64,000 bases of DNA from Deinococcus hopiensis KR-140 (GCA_943327755.2 CALPYF020000013.1:37364-101363); one strand, 5' to 3'; positions 7,411-16,343 are shown, counted from the first letter of the stretch. Translations and numbers: made by a program. The notes: generated by a model not told the origin, from the sequence alone.

Positions 7411-8357
7411 GTGGTCGGCGTGGCCGGCCAGGTGGTCTCTCCCTGCACGACCAGCAGATCCGTGCGCAGGCGTCAAACGACGAACTGAATCAGGTGGTGA
7501 AGGCAGCGTACGCCTCAGGCGTGCACGAGATCCCGCTGAGCGAGATCGACATCACGGGCGACTGGAACCCTCGAGGCAGCCTTGGGAATGACCCATACGG
7601 CGAGGCGGATCTCGCAGGCCTGATGGCGGCCATCCAGGAATACGGCCAACTACAACCAGTCCTACTGCGCCCCCACCCTGACCGCACTGGTCCCTACCGC
7701 TACCAACTGGTCGCTGGGTGGCGGCGGTACCACAGCCGCCGTCTACTCGGTGACACCGTCGTCCTTGCGAGCGTCTACAGCTTCCGGGATGATCAGCTTG
7801 ACGCGCTGTCCACGTTGGAGAACACGCAGCGTGAGGAACTCGATCAGTTCGAGGTGGTGCGCGGTGTGTTCCGGACGCTCGCCGCCCAACTGAATGTCGA
7901 AATGGATGCCCTCCCTGGCTTGATGAGCCGCGTCCTGAAGACGGGCGAGGATCCCCACGACCTGCAGGACAAACTTAAAGTCCTCACCAGTGCCAGTCTC
8001 TCTACCTTCAACACCAAGTACGCCCGCGTGCTGCGGTTGCGCCCGGCAGAGATTCGTGCGGTGTACGGCCGGACGGTGGCGCCCACTGTCGCGCTGGAAC
8101 TTGTGCGGCTGGGCGAGCGCCCGGAGCGAGCCACTCTCCTTCAGCAGGCCGTCGACGGCGCCTGGACCACCCGAACCGCGAAAGACCGTGTGAACGAAGT
8201 CCTCAAGGGCACACAGGAACGCCCTGAGGTCTATGACGCTGCTCTCCGAGTCACCCGGCACCTGAAACCCGCTCGACTCGATGCCCTCACCACCGAACAG
8301 CAGGCTCACGTGCATAACCTGCTTCGCCAGCTTGAGGAGGCGTTTGCGCCATCCTGA
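7407..8357 (+). CDS. parB: ParB-like centromere-binding protein
   Basis: A 316-residue ParB-family protein. The N-terminal domain has IPLSEIDI...NPRG, LAGLMAAIQEYGQLQPVLLRP and YQLVAGWRRYHSRRLLG (the CTP/arginine-patch region). ENTQREELDQFE and a helical DNA-binding middle follow. It should bind the repeats just downstream (8443-8528) and stimulate ParA. It overlaps parA by ATGA, so translation is coupled. PRTRC cassettes typically include a ParB, and this is the copy nearest to the cassette, whereas the pair at 46-48 kb is separate. Confidence 0.88.
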   Translation: MSGRRGRPGGLSLHDQQIRAQASNDELNQVVKAAYASGVHEIPLSEIDITGDWNPRGSLGNDPYGEADLAGLMAAIQEYGQLQPVLLRPHPDRTGPYRYQLVAGWRRYHSRRLLGDTVVLASVYSFRDDQLDALSTLENTQREELDQFEVVRGVFRTLAAQLNVEMDALPGLMSRVLKTGEDPHDLQDKLKVLTSASLSTFNTKYARVLRLRPAEIRAVYGRTVAPTVALELVRLGERPERATLLQQAVDGAWTTRTAKDRVNEVLKGTQERPEVYDAALRVTRHLKPARLDALTTEQQAHVHNLLRQLEEAFAPS

Positions 8358-8380
8358 GCCAGGCCTTGCCGGGACGAACA

Positions 8381-8404
8381 AGAGGAGGCGATATCGCCTC
8401 CTCT
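8381..8404. terminator. Palindromic terminator after parAB
   Basis: A perfect 24-nt palindrome (AGAGGAGGCGAT and its complement) starting 24 nt after the parB stop, followed by CAAGCTATTCGCCTTTT. It separates parAB from the repeat array. Confidence 0.6.
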
Positions 8405-8442
8405 CAAGCTATTCGCCTTTTCCAGTTCGCTCTTGCATCCCG

Positions 8443-8528
8443 GGGTTGATGCGCGTCAACCCAGCTCCACACCCGGGGTTGATGCGCGTCAACCCAGCTC
8501 CACACCCGGGGTTGATGCGCGTCAACCC
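8443..8528. repeat. Three 33-bp tandem repeats, candidate parS
   Basis: GGGTTGATGCGCGTCAACCC occurs at 8443-8462, 8476-8495 and 8509-8528, exactly 33 bp apart, joined by AGCTCCACACCCG. Each copy is an inverted repeat (GGGTTGA / TCAACCC around TGCGCG). The form resembles a ParB-binding site, and the position directly after parB fits a centromere. It is not the canonical chromosomal parS sequence. Confidence 0.7.
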
Positions 8529-8545
8529 TGTTGTAAGGAAGCTAT

Positions 8546-8568
8546 GGCCCGTGACCAGGTCACGGGCC
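8546..8568 (+). promoter_or_regulatory. Start-proximal hairpin 4
   Basis: GGCCCGTGAC/GTCACGGGCC stem, loop CAG. Counting from the position of the usual closing A, 10 nt lead to ATG 8580. The outermost T-A pair is replaced by T/C. Confidence 0.7.
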
Positions 8569-8579
8569 CAGTCGGGCAC

Positions 8580-9941
8580 ATGTCACTGATCAGCCTGTTC
8601 GATGCCGTGAAGCCCGCAGCCCAGCCTGCCCGCAAGGCCAGCCAGGGCAAGGTCAAGAGCAAGGGCGCCGCACACCCCACTCAGGCCGCCCCCGCTGTGA
8701 TCACAGTGGATCCAGCCCTCGACGCATTCCGGATGCGCTCCGCGCCGACGTACGCTCCCGCCTCCAGCGCCGAACCCTACGGCGTAGAGGCTCTGCCCAT
8801 CGTCAGCACGGACGCTCGCCTGAAGGCCAACCAGGCCGTCCGCGACATCCTCGCCCGCGGCGTCACCCCCGCCGACCACGCCGCCCTGCGCGCCTGGAGT
8901 GGTGAAGGCGGCCTCGGCGAGCACAGCGCCAGCACCAGCGCCTTCTACACCCCCGGCGAACTCGTGCAGGTCGCGTACGACCTCAGCCAGGCGCTCGGCA
9001 GCACCCGCCGCATCCTCGAATTCAGCTGCGGTGGCGGCGCCTTCCTCGCGCGCGCACCCAAGTTCAGTGACGTGGTCGGCGTGGAACTCGACGAGACCAG
9101 CGCCGCCGTCGCGCAGGCTCTGCACCCTCACGTGACCGTCTGGAACGCCTCCTTTGAGACGTACACCACGCAGAGCGAGGACGCCCCGTTCGATCTCGTG
9201 ATCGGCAACCCGCCCTTCGGCACACGCGGCGCCCAGGCGAGATTGCACCGCCCCGACCTCCGGCAGGCGCACTGGTACTTCGTCCTCGAAGGCCTGCGCC
9301 GCGTCACCCCCGGCGGCCTGATGACCGTCGTCGTGCCCGAGAGCATGCTCCGCGTGGACAGCGACCGCCCGCACCGCGAGGCGCTGATCGACCTCGCGCA
9401 CCCCCTGATGCTGTCCGCCGTGCCCGAAGGGGCCTTCCGGGCGGCCGGGGCGGGCGTCACCACCGTCCTGCTGGTCCTGCGCCGCCACGATGCCAGCGTG
9501 ACCGAAGCGCTGGCCGCCCTCACCCACGAGGAGCAGGCCCAGCTGCGCGAGCAGCGCCTGACGCACAGCGGGTACCTCCGCCAGATCGTGAACGGGGAAG
9601 GCGTCTTCTACCGCAGCGGGACCGAGTGGAAGCTCCAGTACGCCGGGGAACCCCTCGGCACGCCCCGCCACCAGGCCAAGATCGGGGACGGCCGCTTCGG
9701 CGACCCCGTGTACCCCGGTGGACTGCGCGTGGACCTGGCGACCCTCACCAAGCAGGCCAGTGCGCGCGTGAACGACATCCTGACGCTGCCCGGCGCGCTC
9801 GCGGCCATCCAGACCCTGTTCGGCTCGAAGCCCGTGCCCGGCAGGCCCGCCCCCAGGCGCACCCCATCACGGACGGAGAGACCAGTGCGTGCGGCACGTA
9901 CCGCTTCCAGGGCGGCCACTGGCAGTACGGCTCGCACCTGA
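8580..9941 (+). CDS. N6-adenine DNA methyltransferase half of a DarB-like fusion (frame 1)
   Basis: The first 420 residues form an adenine-specific DNA methyltransferase: S-adenosylmethionine motif I (ILEFSCGGGAFL) near residue 146 and the catalytic motif NPPFG near 210. After about 9850 the frame degenerates into Arg/Ser/Thr-rich residues and stops at 9941, while the next frame (-1) becomes clearly coding. The two parts together would make one protein of roughly 1,740 residues with methyltransferase plus SF2 helicase, the arrangement of phage P1 DarB and related anti-restriction proteins. ATG 8580 is chosen over the upstream TTG 8433 and ATG 8544 because of its 10-nt distance from hairpin 4. 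Confidence 0.8.
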   Translation: MSLISLFDAVKPAAQPARKASQGKVKSKGAAHPTQAAPAVITVDPALDAFRMRSAPTYAPASSAEPYGVEALPIVSTDARLKANQAVRDILARGVTPADHAALRAWSGEGGLGEHSASTSAFYTPGELVQVAYDLSQALGSTRRILEFSCGGGAFLARAPKFSDVVGVELDETSAAVAQALHPHVTVWNASFETYTTQSEDAPFDLVIGNPPFGTRGAQARLHRPDLRQAHWYFVLEGLRRVTPGGLMTVVVPESMLRVDSDRPHREALIDLAHPLMLSAVPEGAFRAAGAGVTTVLLVLRRHDASVTEALAALTHEEQAQLREQRLTHSGYLRQIVNGEGVFYRSGTEWKLQYAGEPLGTPRHQAKIGDGRFGDPVYPGGLRVDLATLTKQASARVNDILTLPGALAAIQTLFGSKPVPGRPAPRRTPSRTERPVRAARTASRAATGSTART

Positions 9942-12900
9942 GCAACCCCGCCGTACTCAGCGCCCTGACCGTCGCCCAGGCCATCACGGCGGCCCGCACT
10001 GGCCGGCAGCACGCCGCACGCGACACGGCCCTGCGCCTGCACGACACCCACCTGAGCACGCACGGCGCGTACGACCTGACCCTGCTGCGCCGCGCTGCAA
10101 AATCCGCGCCCGCCCTGCACGCGCTCGTCGAAGCGAACGGGGACGTCCCGGCGCTCCTGACCGAACTCACCGACCGGGAACCCCCCATCACGCCCGGCAC
10201 GGTGGGCGAGGTCGCCCACCAGCTCGAAGCGTACGGCCTGCTCACCATCACGAGCCTCGCCCAGTACGCTCAGGTCACGGATGGGGACGCCGCCGCGCAC
10301 CTGCTCGCCCAGTACGCCTTCACCGGGCACACGTGGGAGGCCGCCAGCACGTACTACCGGGGCCGCGCGCACGAGAAGGCCCGCCTCGCCGAGACCCTGG
10401 CCGCCGATCACACCGGCACCGAGCGCCAGGCCCTCCTGCAACAGGCGCAGACCTGCCGCGAACGCGCCCTCTGGGTGGACATCACCGACATGACCCTCGA
10501 GGCGCGGGACCCACTGATCCCCGAGCACGTCCTGGCCGACTGGGTGAACGCCAACCTCGGGACCTGCGTGGCCGTCAAGCGCAACTCGTGGGACGCCGAC
10601 GGTGCGCCCGTGAACCTAATCCAGGCGGTCCGCGGTGAGCACGGTGTCACCCTGCGCCTGCGCAACGCCCTGGATGACGAGCTCGCCCTGAAGGAGCGGC
10701 AGGCCATCAGTCCTGGGCGCGTGCGGGAACTGGAGGCGTACCTGAACTTCCGCACGCCGGTTGAACCGGTCGTGAACCAGGACGTGAAGACGCCCGAGCA
10801 GATCACCGCCGAACGCCACGCGCATCAGGCCCGCGCGGTACAGTTCGAACGGCAGCTCGCCGCGCACTTCCGCACGTGGCTGCTCGGCAGTGAGCACGTG
10901 GGCACGGTGGAACTCACCCTGAACGAGCACCGGTACGGCCTGCTGACCGCCACGCCCGACCTGCGCCCCCTGACGCTCCCCCGGTACCAGGGGCCGCTCG
11001 CGCATCCCTTCCAGGCCGGACACGTCCGCGCCGCCGCGCGTATGGACGGCGTCATCCTGGACTTTTCAGTTGGGCTTGGGAAGACTTTGACCGCGCTGAT
11101 GCTGGCTGAACTGCTTCTCCAGTCTGGCCGCGCCCGCCTGCCCGCGGTGGTCGTGCCGCTCTCCCGCCTGGGGGACTGGGTCATGAACGCCGCCACGGCC
11201 CTCCCGGGGTTGCGGATCAGCGTGATCGGCGGGGAACCCGTCCGTGCGCCGGACGGCAGCGTCGCGCTGGACGAGGACGGCGAACCCAGGGTCCTGACGG
11301 ACACCGGGGACCGCCGCCGCGCGAAGATCGCCGCGCTCCTGACCAGTCCCCCGGATCTCGTGATCTTCACGTACGAGGCGTTCGAGATGACCCCCATGCT
11401 CGAAGAGACCCGCAAGAAGTACGTGCAGAGCGACGAGACCCTCATGAGCGCGCTGGCCACCACGACCACGTTCGACGAGCGGCACCGGAAGATGGGCGGG
11501 CACCGCGCGCTCGCGGCCGGGGAGAAGTTCACGCAGCGGCACCTGGGGCGCGTCAAGGTCGCCACGAGCACCGACGTGCCCTTCGAAGCGCTCGGCATCG
11601 ACGCGGTCCTGTGGGACGAGGCGCACGCGCTGAAGAACACGTACGCCGCGCCCGCCGTGTACGGGGACTCCAGCCCGAAATTCCTAGGTGGGGGAGGGGA
11701 GAGTAACCGCGCGCTGGACGGCAACCATAAGGCCCGCTTCATCCGCGAGCGTGGCGGCTGCACGGTTGCCCTGAGCGCCACGTGGTTCACGAACAGCCCT
11801 CTGGAGATCTGGAACATGCTCTCCCTCGTAACCGACGCGCTGCCCGCGTACGGCATCACGAATGTGCAGGCCTTCACCGCCCGCTTCTGCGTGATCGAAC
11901 CCCGCCTGATCACCCTCCCGGAAGGGGACGTGGAGTTCCACTCGTGCGTCGTGGGCTTCCGGAACCTGGACGAGCTGCGCGCCATCATCGGCCAGCACGT
12001 CATCCGGGAGACGGAGGACACCTGCCAGATGCACGACCGCGTGGGGATGCCCCTGCCGCCCCTGACCACTGTCGAGCACCTGTTCGACCTGCACCCGGTC
12101 GTGCAGGACGAATACGACGCGGAGCAGGCCACCATCAGCGAGGCTGAGAGTGACGGGGAGAAGCACCTGTTCTCGATCTTCTCCCGCCTGAGCAAGCTCA
12201 CCCTGCACCCCCCGCTGATGAACGTCCAGGCCCCGAATGCCCGTTTCGCGGCGTGTGTCGAGGCCTGCCTGGCAGCCCGTGCCCAGGGTGGCCGGAATGT
12301 CGTGTTCATGTACACCGGCGGCGAAGGCGGCATGACGTACACGGCCCTGCGCGACCAGCTCATCGCGGCCGGGTACCCCGCCGGTGAAATCGAGATCATC
12401 ACCGCGAGCACGCACCAGGGTGGGGAACGCCTGACGGTCGAACGCCGGTTCCGCCGTGGCGTCCTGACCTGCGTCATCGGCAGCAGCGTGATCGAACAGG
12501 GCGGCAATTACCAGGGTGCCACCGACCTCCACCACCTCGATTACCCGCACCACCACATGGCGTTCGTGCAGCGCATCGGACGCGGCCGCCGTCAGGGCAC
12601 CTGGGTGAAGGAAATCCGCAACCACGTGTACTTCGCCCGGGGCAGCTTCGACGTCATCCGCTTCCAGAACATGATGGGCAAGAAAGGCTGGGCGCAGCAG
12701 GTGTTCGACCCCACCCTCACCAGCTGCGAGAACACCGACGTGGGCTTCGACGGCGAGGAACTGGCCGTCATGCTCAGCCGCGACCCGGACGCCACCCGCC
12801 ACGCCATCCGCGCCAAGCGGGAGGCCCGGCAGGCGGAGAGTCACGCCGCGAGCCTGCTGGCAGACCTCACGGTCATCCGCGAGTACCTCGAAGCGCTCAG

Positions 12901-13798
12901 CCTGCTGGAGAAGCGCGACCGGACCGCCCGCAGCCGCGAGCACGGCCCGAGCACGCAGGACGTCGCCGGGATCAATCGCCTGGTGACCGCCCTGCGTGGC
13001 CTGCACGGTCAGGTACAGGCCCTGCGCGCCGCGGCGAACCCCATGGCTGCCCTCACCCGCCTTCAGCAGCCGATCCTGTGGGTGGAGGGCCTGCCCATCC
13101 ACGCTGGGCTGACGTTCGAGCACCAGGGCAACCCCGTGACCGTCCGGGACCTGCGCGGCGCAGACACGGGCATCCGGGTCACGGACGTGGGTGGGAACGT
13201 GGACGTCATCGCGCACGTGGACCTTGCCAGGGCCCGGCACGTGCAGCCCACCCGCACGGAAGGCGCGTACGGTGCGGAAGGCCTCACCCGCCTACGCGCC
13301 GAACTTCAGGAGCGCATCCTGAGCGCTGAAGTCGCGCCCCAGACACCGGCTCAGCCTGCGGTCCCCATCCAGCTCGCCCCGGTGACGGAGATCCAGTCTG
13401 TTCCAACGCAGGACGCAGCTCCGGTGCAGCAGACCCAGGCGGGCCCGCTGGTCGCGGCAGCAGACCCGGTGGTGGAGACCACGCCCACCCCGCGCCCCGC
13501 ACCCGCCGTCCACACCGTCCAGCGCCCCCCGCTGCGCCTCCGGTACGGGCTCACCGTGACCGAGCAGCTCCCCGCCCGCCCCGCGCAGGTGTACGCCATC
13601 CAGGGCGACACCCTCACGCCCGGCGCGTTGGACGGCTGCCCGCTCGTGATCGTCGAGTACCGCGCCGAGCGGGACGTACGGATGGTCACGCTGGTGTTCC
13701 CGGACCCCACCCGCGCGGCGCAGACCCGCACGCTCCTCCGGCAACAGGACCCCCGAGTCCGCGCCCGGATGGATCAGCTGCTGCTCGCGGCCATCTGA
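9854..13798 (+). CDS. SNF2/DEAH helicase half of the DarB-like fusion (-1 frame)
   Basis: A helicase continuing the methyltransferase above in the -1 frame. Walker A (VGLGKTLTAL) is at about 11070, the DEAH box (WDEAHALKN) at about 11612, motif III (LSATW) at about 11770 and motif VI (QRIGRGRRQG) at about 12570. A Pro/Gln-rich linker and a small C-terminal domain follow. There is no credible start codon between the frame change and the first conserved sequence (TDGETSACGTYRFQGGHW), so it is probably not a separate gene. The frames can be joined by a -1 slip on the C5 run at 9850-9854 (GCC CCC AGG to CCC CAG). A real frameshift mutation or a homopolymer read error are alternatives. Confidence 0.75.
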   Translation, partial: QAHPITDGETSACGTYRFQGGHWQYGSHLSNPAVLSALTVAQAITAARTGRQHAARDTALRLHDTHLSTHGAYDLTLLRRAAKSAPALHALVEANGDVPALLTELTDREPPITPGTVGEVAHQLEAYGLLTITSLAQYAQVTDGDAAAHLLAQYAFTGHTWEAASTYYRGRAHEKARLAETLAADHTGTERQALLQQAQTCRERALWVDITDMTLEARDPLIPEHVLADWVNANLGTCVAVKRNSWDADGAPVNLIQAVRGEHGVTLRLRNALDDELALKERQAISPGRVRELEAYLNFRTPVEPVVNQDVKTPEQITAERHAHQARAVQFERQLAAHFRTWLLGSEHVGTVELTLNEHRYGLLTATPDLRPLTLPRYQGPLAHPFQAGHVRAAARMDGVILDFSVGLGKTLTALMLAELLLQSGRARLPAVVVPLSRLGDWVMNAATALPGLRISVIGGEPVRAPDGSVALDEDGEPRVLTDTGDRRRAKIAALLTSPPDLVIFTYEAFEMTPMLEETRKKYVQSDETLMSALATTTTFDERHRKMGGHRALAAGEKFTQRHLGRVKVATSTDVPFEALGIDAVLWDEAHALKNTYAAPAVYGDSSPKFLGGGGESNRALDGNHKARFIRERGGCTVALSATWFTNSPLEIWNMLSLVTDALPAYGITNVQAFTARFCVIEPRLITLPEGDVEFHSCVVGFRNLDELRAIIGQHVIRETEDTCQMHDRVGMPLPPLTTVEHLFDLHPVVQDEYDAEQATISEAESDGEKHLFSIFSRLSKLTLHPPLMNVQAPNARFAACVEACLAARAQGGRNVVFMYTGGEGGMTYTALRDQLIAAGYPAGEIEIITASTHQGGERLTVERRFRRGVLTCVIGSSVIEQGGNYQGATDLHHLDYPHHHMAFVQRIGRGRRQGTWVKEIRNHVYFARGSFDVIRFQNMMGKKGWAQQVFDPTLTSCENTDVGFDGEELAVMLSRDPDATRHAIRAKREARQAESHAASLLADLTVIREYLEALSLLEKRDRTARSREHGPSTQDVAGINRLVTALRGLHGQVQALRAAANPMAALTRLQQPILWVEGLPIHAGLTFEHQGNPVTVRDLRGADTGIRVTDVGGNVDVIAHVDLARARHVQPTRTEGAYGAEGLTRLRAELQERILSAEVAPQTPAQPAVPIQLAPVTEIQSVPTQDAAPVQQTQAGPLVAAADPVVETTPTPRPAPAVHTVQRPPLRLRYGLTVTEQLPARPAQVYAIQGDTLTPGALDGCPLVIVEYRAERDVRMVTLVFPDPTRAAQTRTLLRQQDPRVRARMDQLLLAAI

Positions 13799-13808
13799 TC
13801 AGAAGCTC

Positions 13809-13828
13809 TGGCCCCCAGCAGGGGGCCA
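13809..13828 (+). promoter_or_regulatory. Start-proximal hairpin 5
   Basis: TGGCCCCC/GGGGGCCA, loop AGCA, 10-nt spacer CGCGGGCATC before ATG 13839. The same spacer sequence recurs at hairpin 12. Confidence 0.8.
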
Positions 13829-13838
13829 CGCGGGCATC

Positions 13839-14318
13839 ATGCATACCACCACGATCTCCTTCCACCAGCCCCAGCCGCCCCTGAGCACCACCCTGACCTG
13901 CACGCCCGACCCACAGCAGGACTTTGTCGCCGACCACAACCTGGGGACGCTCACCCCGGACCCCACGCCCACCAGCGTGCCCATCCGGGACGGCCTGCAC
14001 TTCACGCCCGCCTGGAGTGAAGCGGACGAAGCCCGCGTGCGGATCACGTTCCTGGGCTTCACGCCTGAACAGGCCCTCCGGGAAGCACGGACGGACGCGA
14101 TGCGCGCCGCGCGCCGCCGGGCCCTGTGCGGTGTCACGTGGCACGTCCAGCGGGTCACCTGCCGGGTCACGAACGCGGCCGGGGAGGTCCTGGCGTGCCG
14201 CACGATCGGCGGGATCTCCAGTGACCTCAGTGGCGGGGCACGCGCGCAGTTGGAAGGTGACCTCACCAGCGAAGCGCTCGCCGAGGCGCGCGACCGGGCC
14301 ATCCTGGGGCTGAACTGA
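13839..14318 (+). CDS. Hypothetical protein (159 aa)
   Basis: Unknown soluble protein at the head of the PRTRC-containing region. The N-terminal third is Thr/Pro-rich. Residues about 60-159 look structured (RVRITFLGFTPEQALREARTDAMRAARRRALCGVTWHVQRVTCRVTN then two strands and a helix). The start is fixed by hairpin 5. The stop overlaps the next ATG by one base (TGATG), so the two are probably co-translated. Confidence 0.65.
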   Translation: MHTTTISFHQPQPPLSTTLTCTPDPQQDFVADHNLGTLTPDPTPTSVPIRDGLHFTPAWSEADEARVRITFLGFTPEQALREARTDAMRAARRRALCGVTWHVQRVTCRVTNAAGEVLACRTIGGISSDLSGGARAQLEGDLTSEALAEARDRAILGLN

Positions 14319-14536
14319 TGCAGCGGCACACCAGTCTGGACGGGTTGAATGCCGGCGACACCGTGCGCGTGAACGCGACGTGCCGCATCCCGGAGTGTCG
14401 CGGGCGACCGGGCATGATTGCGTTCATGTACGCCGCGCAACCTGCCTTCGGCACGCCGGCGGAATTCATCGTGGATGTCGACTTCATTCTTCGGCCTCTG
14501 GGCCGGGAGGAGTTCGATGTCCCTGCGGCGCCATGA
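14318..14536 (+). CDS. Small hypothetical protein (72 aa), SH3-like
   Basis: A 72-residue protein coupled by a TGATG overlap to the gene before it. The pattern (LNAGDTVRVNATCRIPECRGRPGMIAFMY...TPAEFIVDVDFILRPLGREEFDVP) reads as a small all-beta barrel, like KOW/SH3 domains. No family is assigned. Confidence 0.55.
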   Translation: MQRHTSLDGLNAGDTVRVNATCRIPECRGRPGMIAFMYAAQPAFGTPAEFIVDVDFILRPLGREEFDVPAAP

Positions 14537-14540
14537 GTGG

Positions 14541-14567
14541 TGGCCCACCCGGCTCCCGGGTGGGCCA
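14541..14567 (+). promoter_or_regulatory. Start-proximal hairpin 6
   Basis: TGGCCCACCC/GGGTGGGCCA, 10-bp stem, 7-nt loop, 10 nt to ATG 14578. Confidence 0.8.
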
Positions 14568-14577
14568 GGTCGCCGTC

Positions 14578-15780
14578 ATGACCTATACCCAGCCCCGTCC
14601 GGCCCCCACCGCCCAGCACGCCCCGATCCTCCCCGACGACAAGGCCCGCGCCGCCGAACTCTGGGAATCCGTCAAGGGCACGGTCCTGGAGGACGACTTC
14701 CGCCGTGTCAGCCGCGAGCACCCCGACAAGGACGCCAGCCGCATGCACTACCTGGCCTTCCTCGCGGACATCGAGGGCCTGTTCGCCGCGCCTGAAGCGG
14801 ACCCGTGGGAGGCGTCCCAGCCCGCCCCGGTCACCCAGCCTGTCCTGAGCGCCCCGCAGCCCGAGCCCACCCCAGAGCCCGAGCCGCAGCAGTCCACGCC
14901 CGCTACGGAACCCGCCCCGGACCCCGAGATGCAGCCCGACGCGACCCCCGCGCCCGAGGAGGGCGCCGCTGAATCCGAACCCGTCAGCGACGCGCAGGAC
15001 GCCCCCGCGCCCATCGCCACGCTCGCCGCCCCGGTGCACAGCGGCCTGATCGCCCAGCTCGCCGGGCTGCTTGCCGACGGCGGGGAACTCACCTTCCAGC
15101 TGCTGCGGGTCGGGGGAGACGTCACCATCGGCATCTTCCCCAAACCGCACCCCGGCGAGGCGGCCCCTGTACCGTTCATGCTGACCGAGACGCCCGACTG
15201 GATGGACGCGAACCTCGTGACCGCCATGCAGGGCTACGCCGGGGCGCGCCGGGATGCCTTCAGCGTCGCCCAGCAGGCCGCGCAGCGTCAGCAGGCCGCG
15301 AACAAGAAGGCGGCCGACAAGCCCGCCCCCACCCCCGCGAAGGCGAAAACGAGCGTCCTGACCCTCAAGGCCGCCGAGGGCACGACCCTGAAAGGCACCC
15401 TCGGCGGCAAGGACGTCCCCCTGGTGGTCGGGAAGAACGACGTGCCGCAGGGCACCCTGGAGATCGTCGCCACGCACCCCGCGTTCGGGGAGGTGAAGAA
15501 GACGGTCGCCACGCACGCGAACAAGGAGCACGACTTCACCGAGCAGCAGGGCGCGCGCGTCACCGTGAACGTCACCCCGCAGAGTGCCACGCTCGAAGTC
15601 ACCAAGGGCGACACGGTCATCGCCCTGCATCACGGCATCGAGATCCTGCTCGCGCCCGGCACGTGGGTCGTGAATGCGCAGGCGGCCGAGCACGCCACCG
15701 CGAATCAGACGATCAGCGTGAAGGCTGGGAAGCCCCAGGTGATCGAGATGACACTCAAGGAAGAGCAACGCCTCTTCTGA
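14578..15780 (+). CDS. PRTRC system protein E-like
   Basis: A 400-residue protein matching protein E of the PRTRC (ParB-related, ThiF-related cassette) system in its central part, HSGLIAQLAGLLADGGELTFQLLRVGGDVTIGIFPK (about 155-190). Before it comes a Pro/Glu-rich linker (about 80-150). After an Ala/Lys-rich spacer there is a C-terminal beta-rich domain (TTLKGTLGGKDVPLVV..., about 255-400) resembling PEGA/carrier-type repeats. Protein E is of unknown biochemical role. The start is fixed by hairpin 6. At 400 residues it appears longer than the usual protein E, because of the linker and extra domain. Confidence 0.65.
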   Translation: MTYTQPRPAPTAQHAPILPDDKARAAELWESVKGTVLEDDFRRVSREHPDKDASRMHYLAFLADIEGLFAAPEADPWEASQPAPVTQPVLSAPQPEPTPEPEPQQSTPATEPAPDPEMQPDATPAPEEGAAESEPVSDAQDAPAPIATLAAPVHSGLIAQLAGLLADGGELTFQLLRVGGDVTIGIFPKPHPGEAAPVPFMLTETPDWMDANLVTAMQGYAGARRDAFSVAQQAAQRQQAANKKAADKPAPTPAKAKTSVLTLKAAEGTTLKGTLGGKDVPLVVGKNDVPQGTLEIVATHPAFGEVKKTVATHANKEHDFTEQQGARVTVNVTPQSATLEVTKGDTVIALHHGIEILLAPGTWVVNAQAAEHATANQTISVKAGKPQVIEMTLKEEQRLF

Positions 15781-15786
15781 CAGCGC

Positions 15787-15805
15787 TGGCCCCCTCTGGG
15801 GGCCA
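15787..15805 (+). promoter_or_regulatory. Start-proximal hairpin 7
   Basis: TGGCCCCC/GGGGGCCA, loop TCT, 10 nt to ATG 15816. The hairpin starts 6 nt after the stop of the preceding gene. Confidence 0.8.
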
Positions 15806-15815
15806 TGTCGTCTGC

Positions 15816-16076
15816 ATGAGCCTGCCCCACTTACACGCCGCCCTGAACCGTACCGATTGGGCCGCCCTCGCCGAACAGAAAGAGGTCCTGGCGAACGAGG
15901 TCGCCAGCATCCGCTCCGCGAGGGCGCTCCTGGCCGCGCACGAGTGCGACTCGGCCGCTGACCTCGCCCTCGATCAGGCGGAGTCGCTCGACGGCATCCT
16001 GCACTGGATGGATGCGCTGATGGACGCCGCGCAGCAGGATGGGTTCCCCGTCGTGTTCCACATGGCCTCCAAGTGA
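15816..16076 (+). CDS. Small helical protein (86 aa)
   Basis: An almost entirely helical, acidic protein (AEQKEVLANEVASIRSARALLAAHECDSAADLALDQAESLDGILHWMDALMDAA) between proteins E and C of the cassette. Its function is unknown. The size and helical-hairpin look would fit a small adaptor. The start is set by hairpin 7. Confidence 0.6.
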   Translation: MSLPHLHAALNRTDWAALAEQKEVLANEVASIRSARALLAAHECDSAADLALDQAESLDGILHWMDALMDAAQQDGFPVVFHMASK

Positions 16077-16082
16077 CAGTGC

Positions 16083-16102
16083 TGGCCCCCTCCCGGGGGC
16101 CA
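16083..16102 (+). promoter_or_regulatory. Start-proximal hairpin 8
   Basis: TGGCCCCC/GGGGGCCA, loop TCCC, 10 nt to ATG 16113. Confidence 0.8.
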
Positions 16103-16112
16103 CGCGAAGCAC

Positions 16113-16343
16113 ATGACGAATCCCACAGTCAGCGGTCAACCCCAGGATCTCACCCGTAAGTTCGAGTTCGACGGGCACACCCTCGCAGACCCCAACCCGA
16201 AGATGACGCCCGAGCAGGTCAAACAGTTCTACGCCCCCACGCACCCGGAACTCACCACCGCCGGGATCGGGAGCCCCGTCACGGACCTGAAAGCCGGGAC
16301 GATCACCATCACGTTCATCAAGAACTATGGCCGGAAAGGCTGA
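16113..16343 (+). CDS. PRTRC system protein C, ubiquitin-like
   Basis: A 76-residue protein with the protein C pattern (RKFEFDGHTLADPNPKMTPEQ, then FYAPTHPELTTAG, then ITITFIKNYGRKG). This family has been proposed to adopt a ubiquitin-like beta-grasp fold and to be the tag activated by the cassette's E1/ThiF protein. It ends in a single exposed glycine, so it would need no protease to mature. That fits the absence of a JAB-type protein A in the window. The start is set by hairpin 8. The 3' end overlaps the next small ORF by 17 nt in another frame. Confidence 0.8.
   Translation: MTNPTVSGQPQDLTRKFEFDGHTLADPNPKMTPEQVKQFYAPTHPELTTAGIGSPVTDLKAGTITITFIKNYGRKG

Noticed and set aside
8433..8543. Start of the methyltransferase at TTG 8433, giving a repetitive N-terminus
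   Set aside because: That N-terminus is just translation of the 33-bp repeats; hairpin geometry and a normal start point to 8580.
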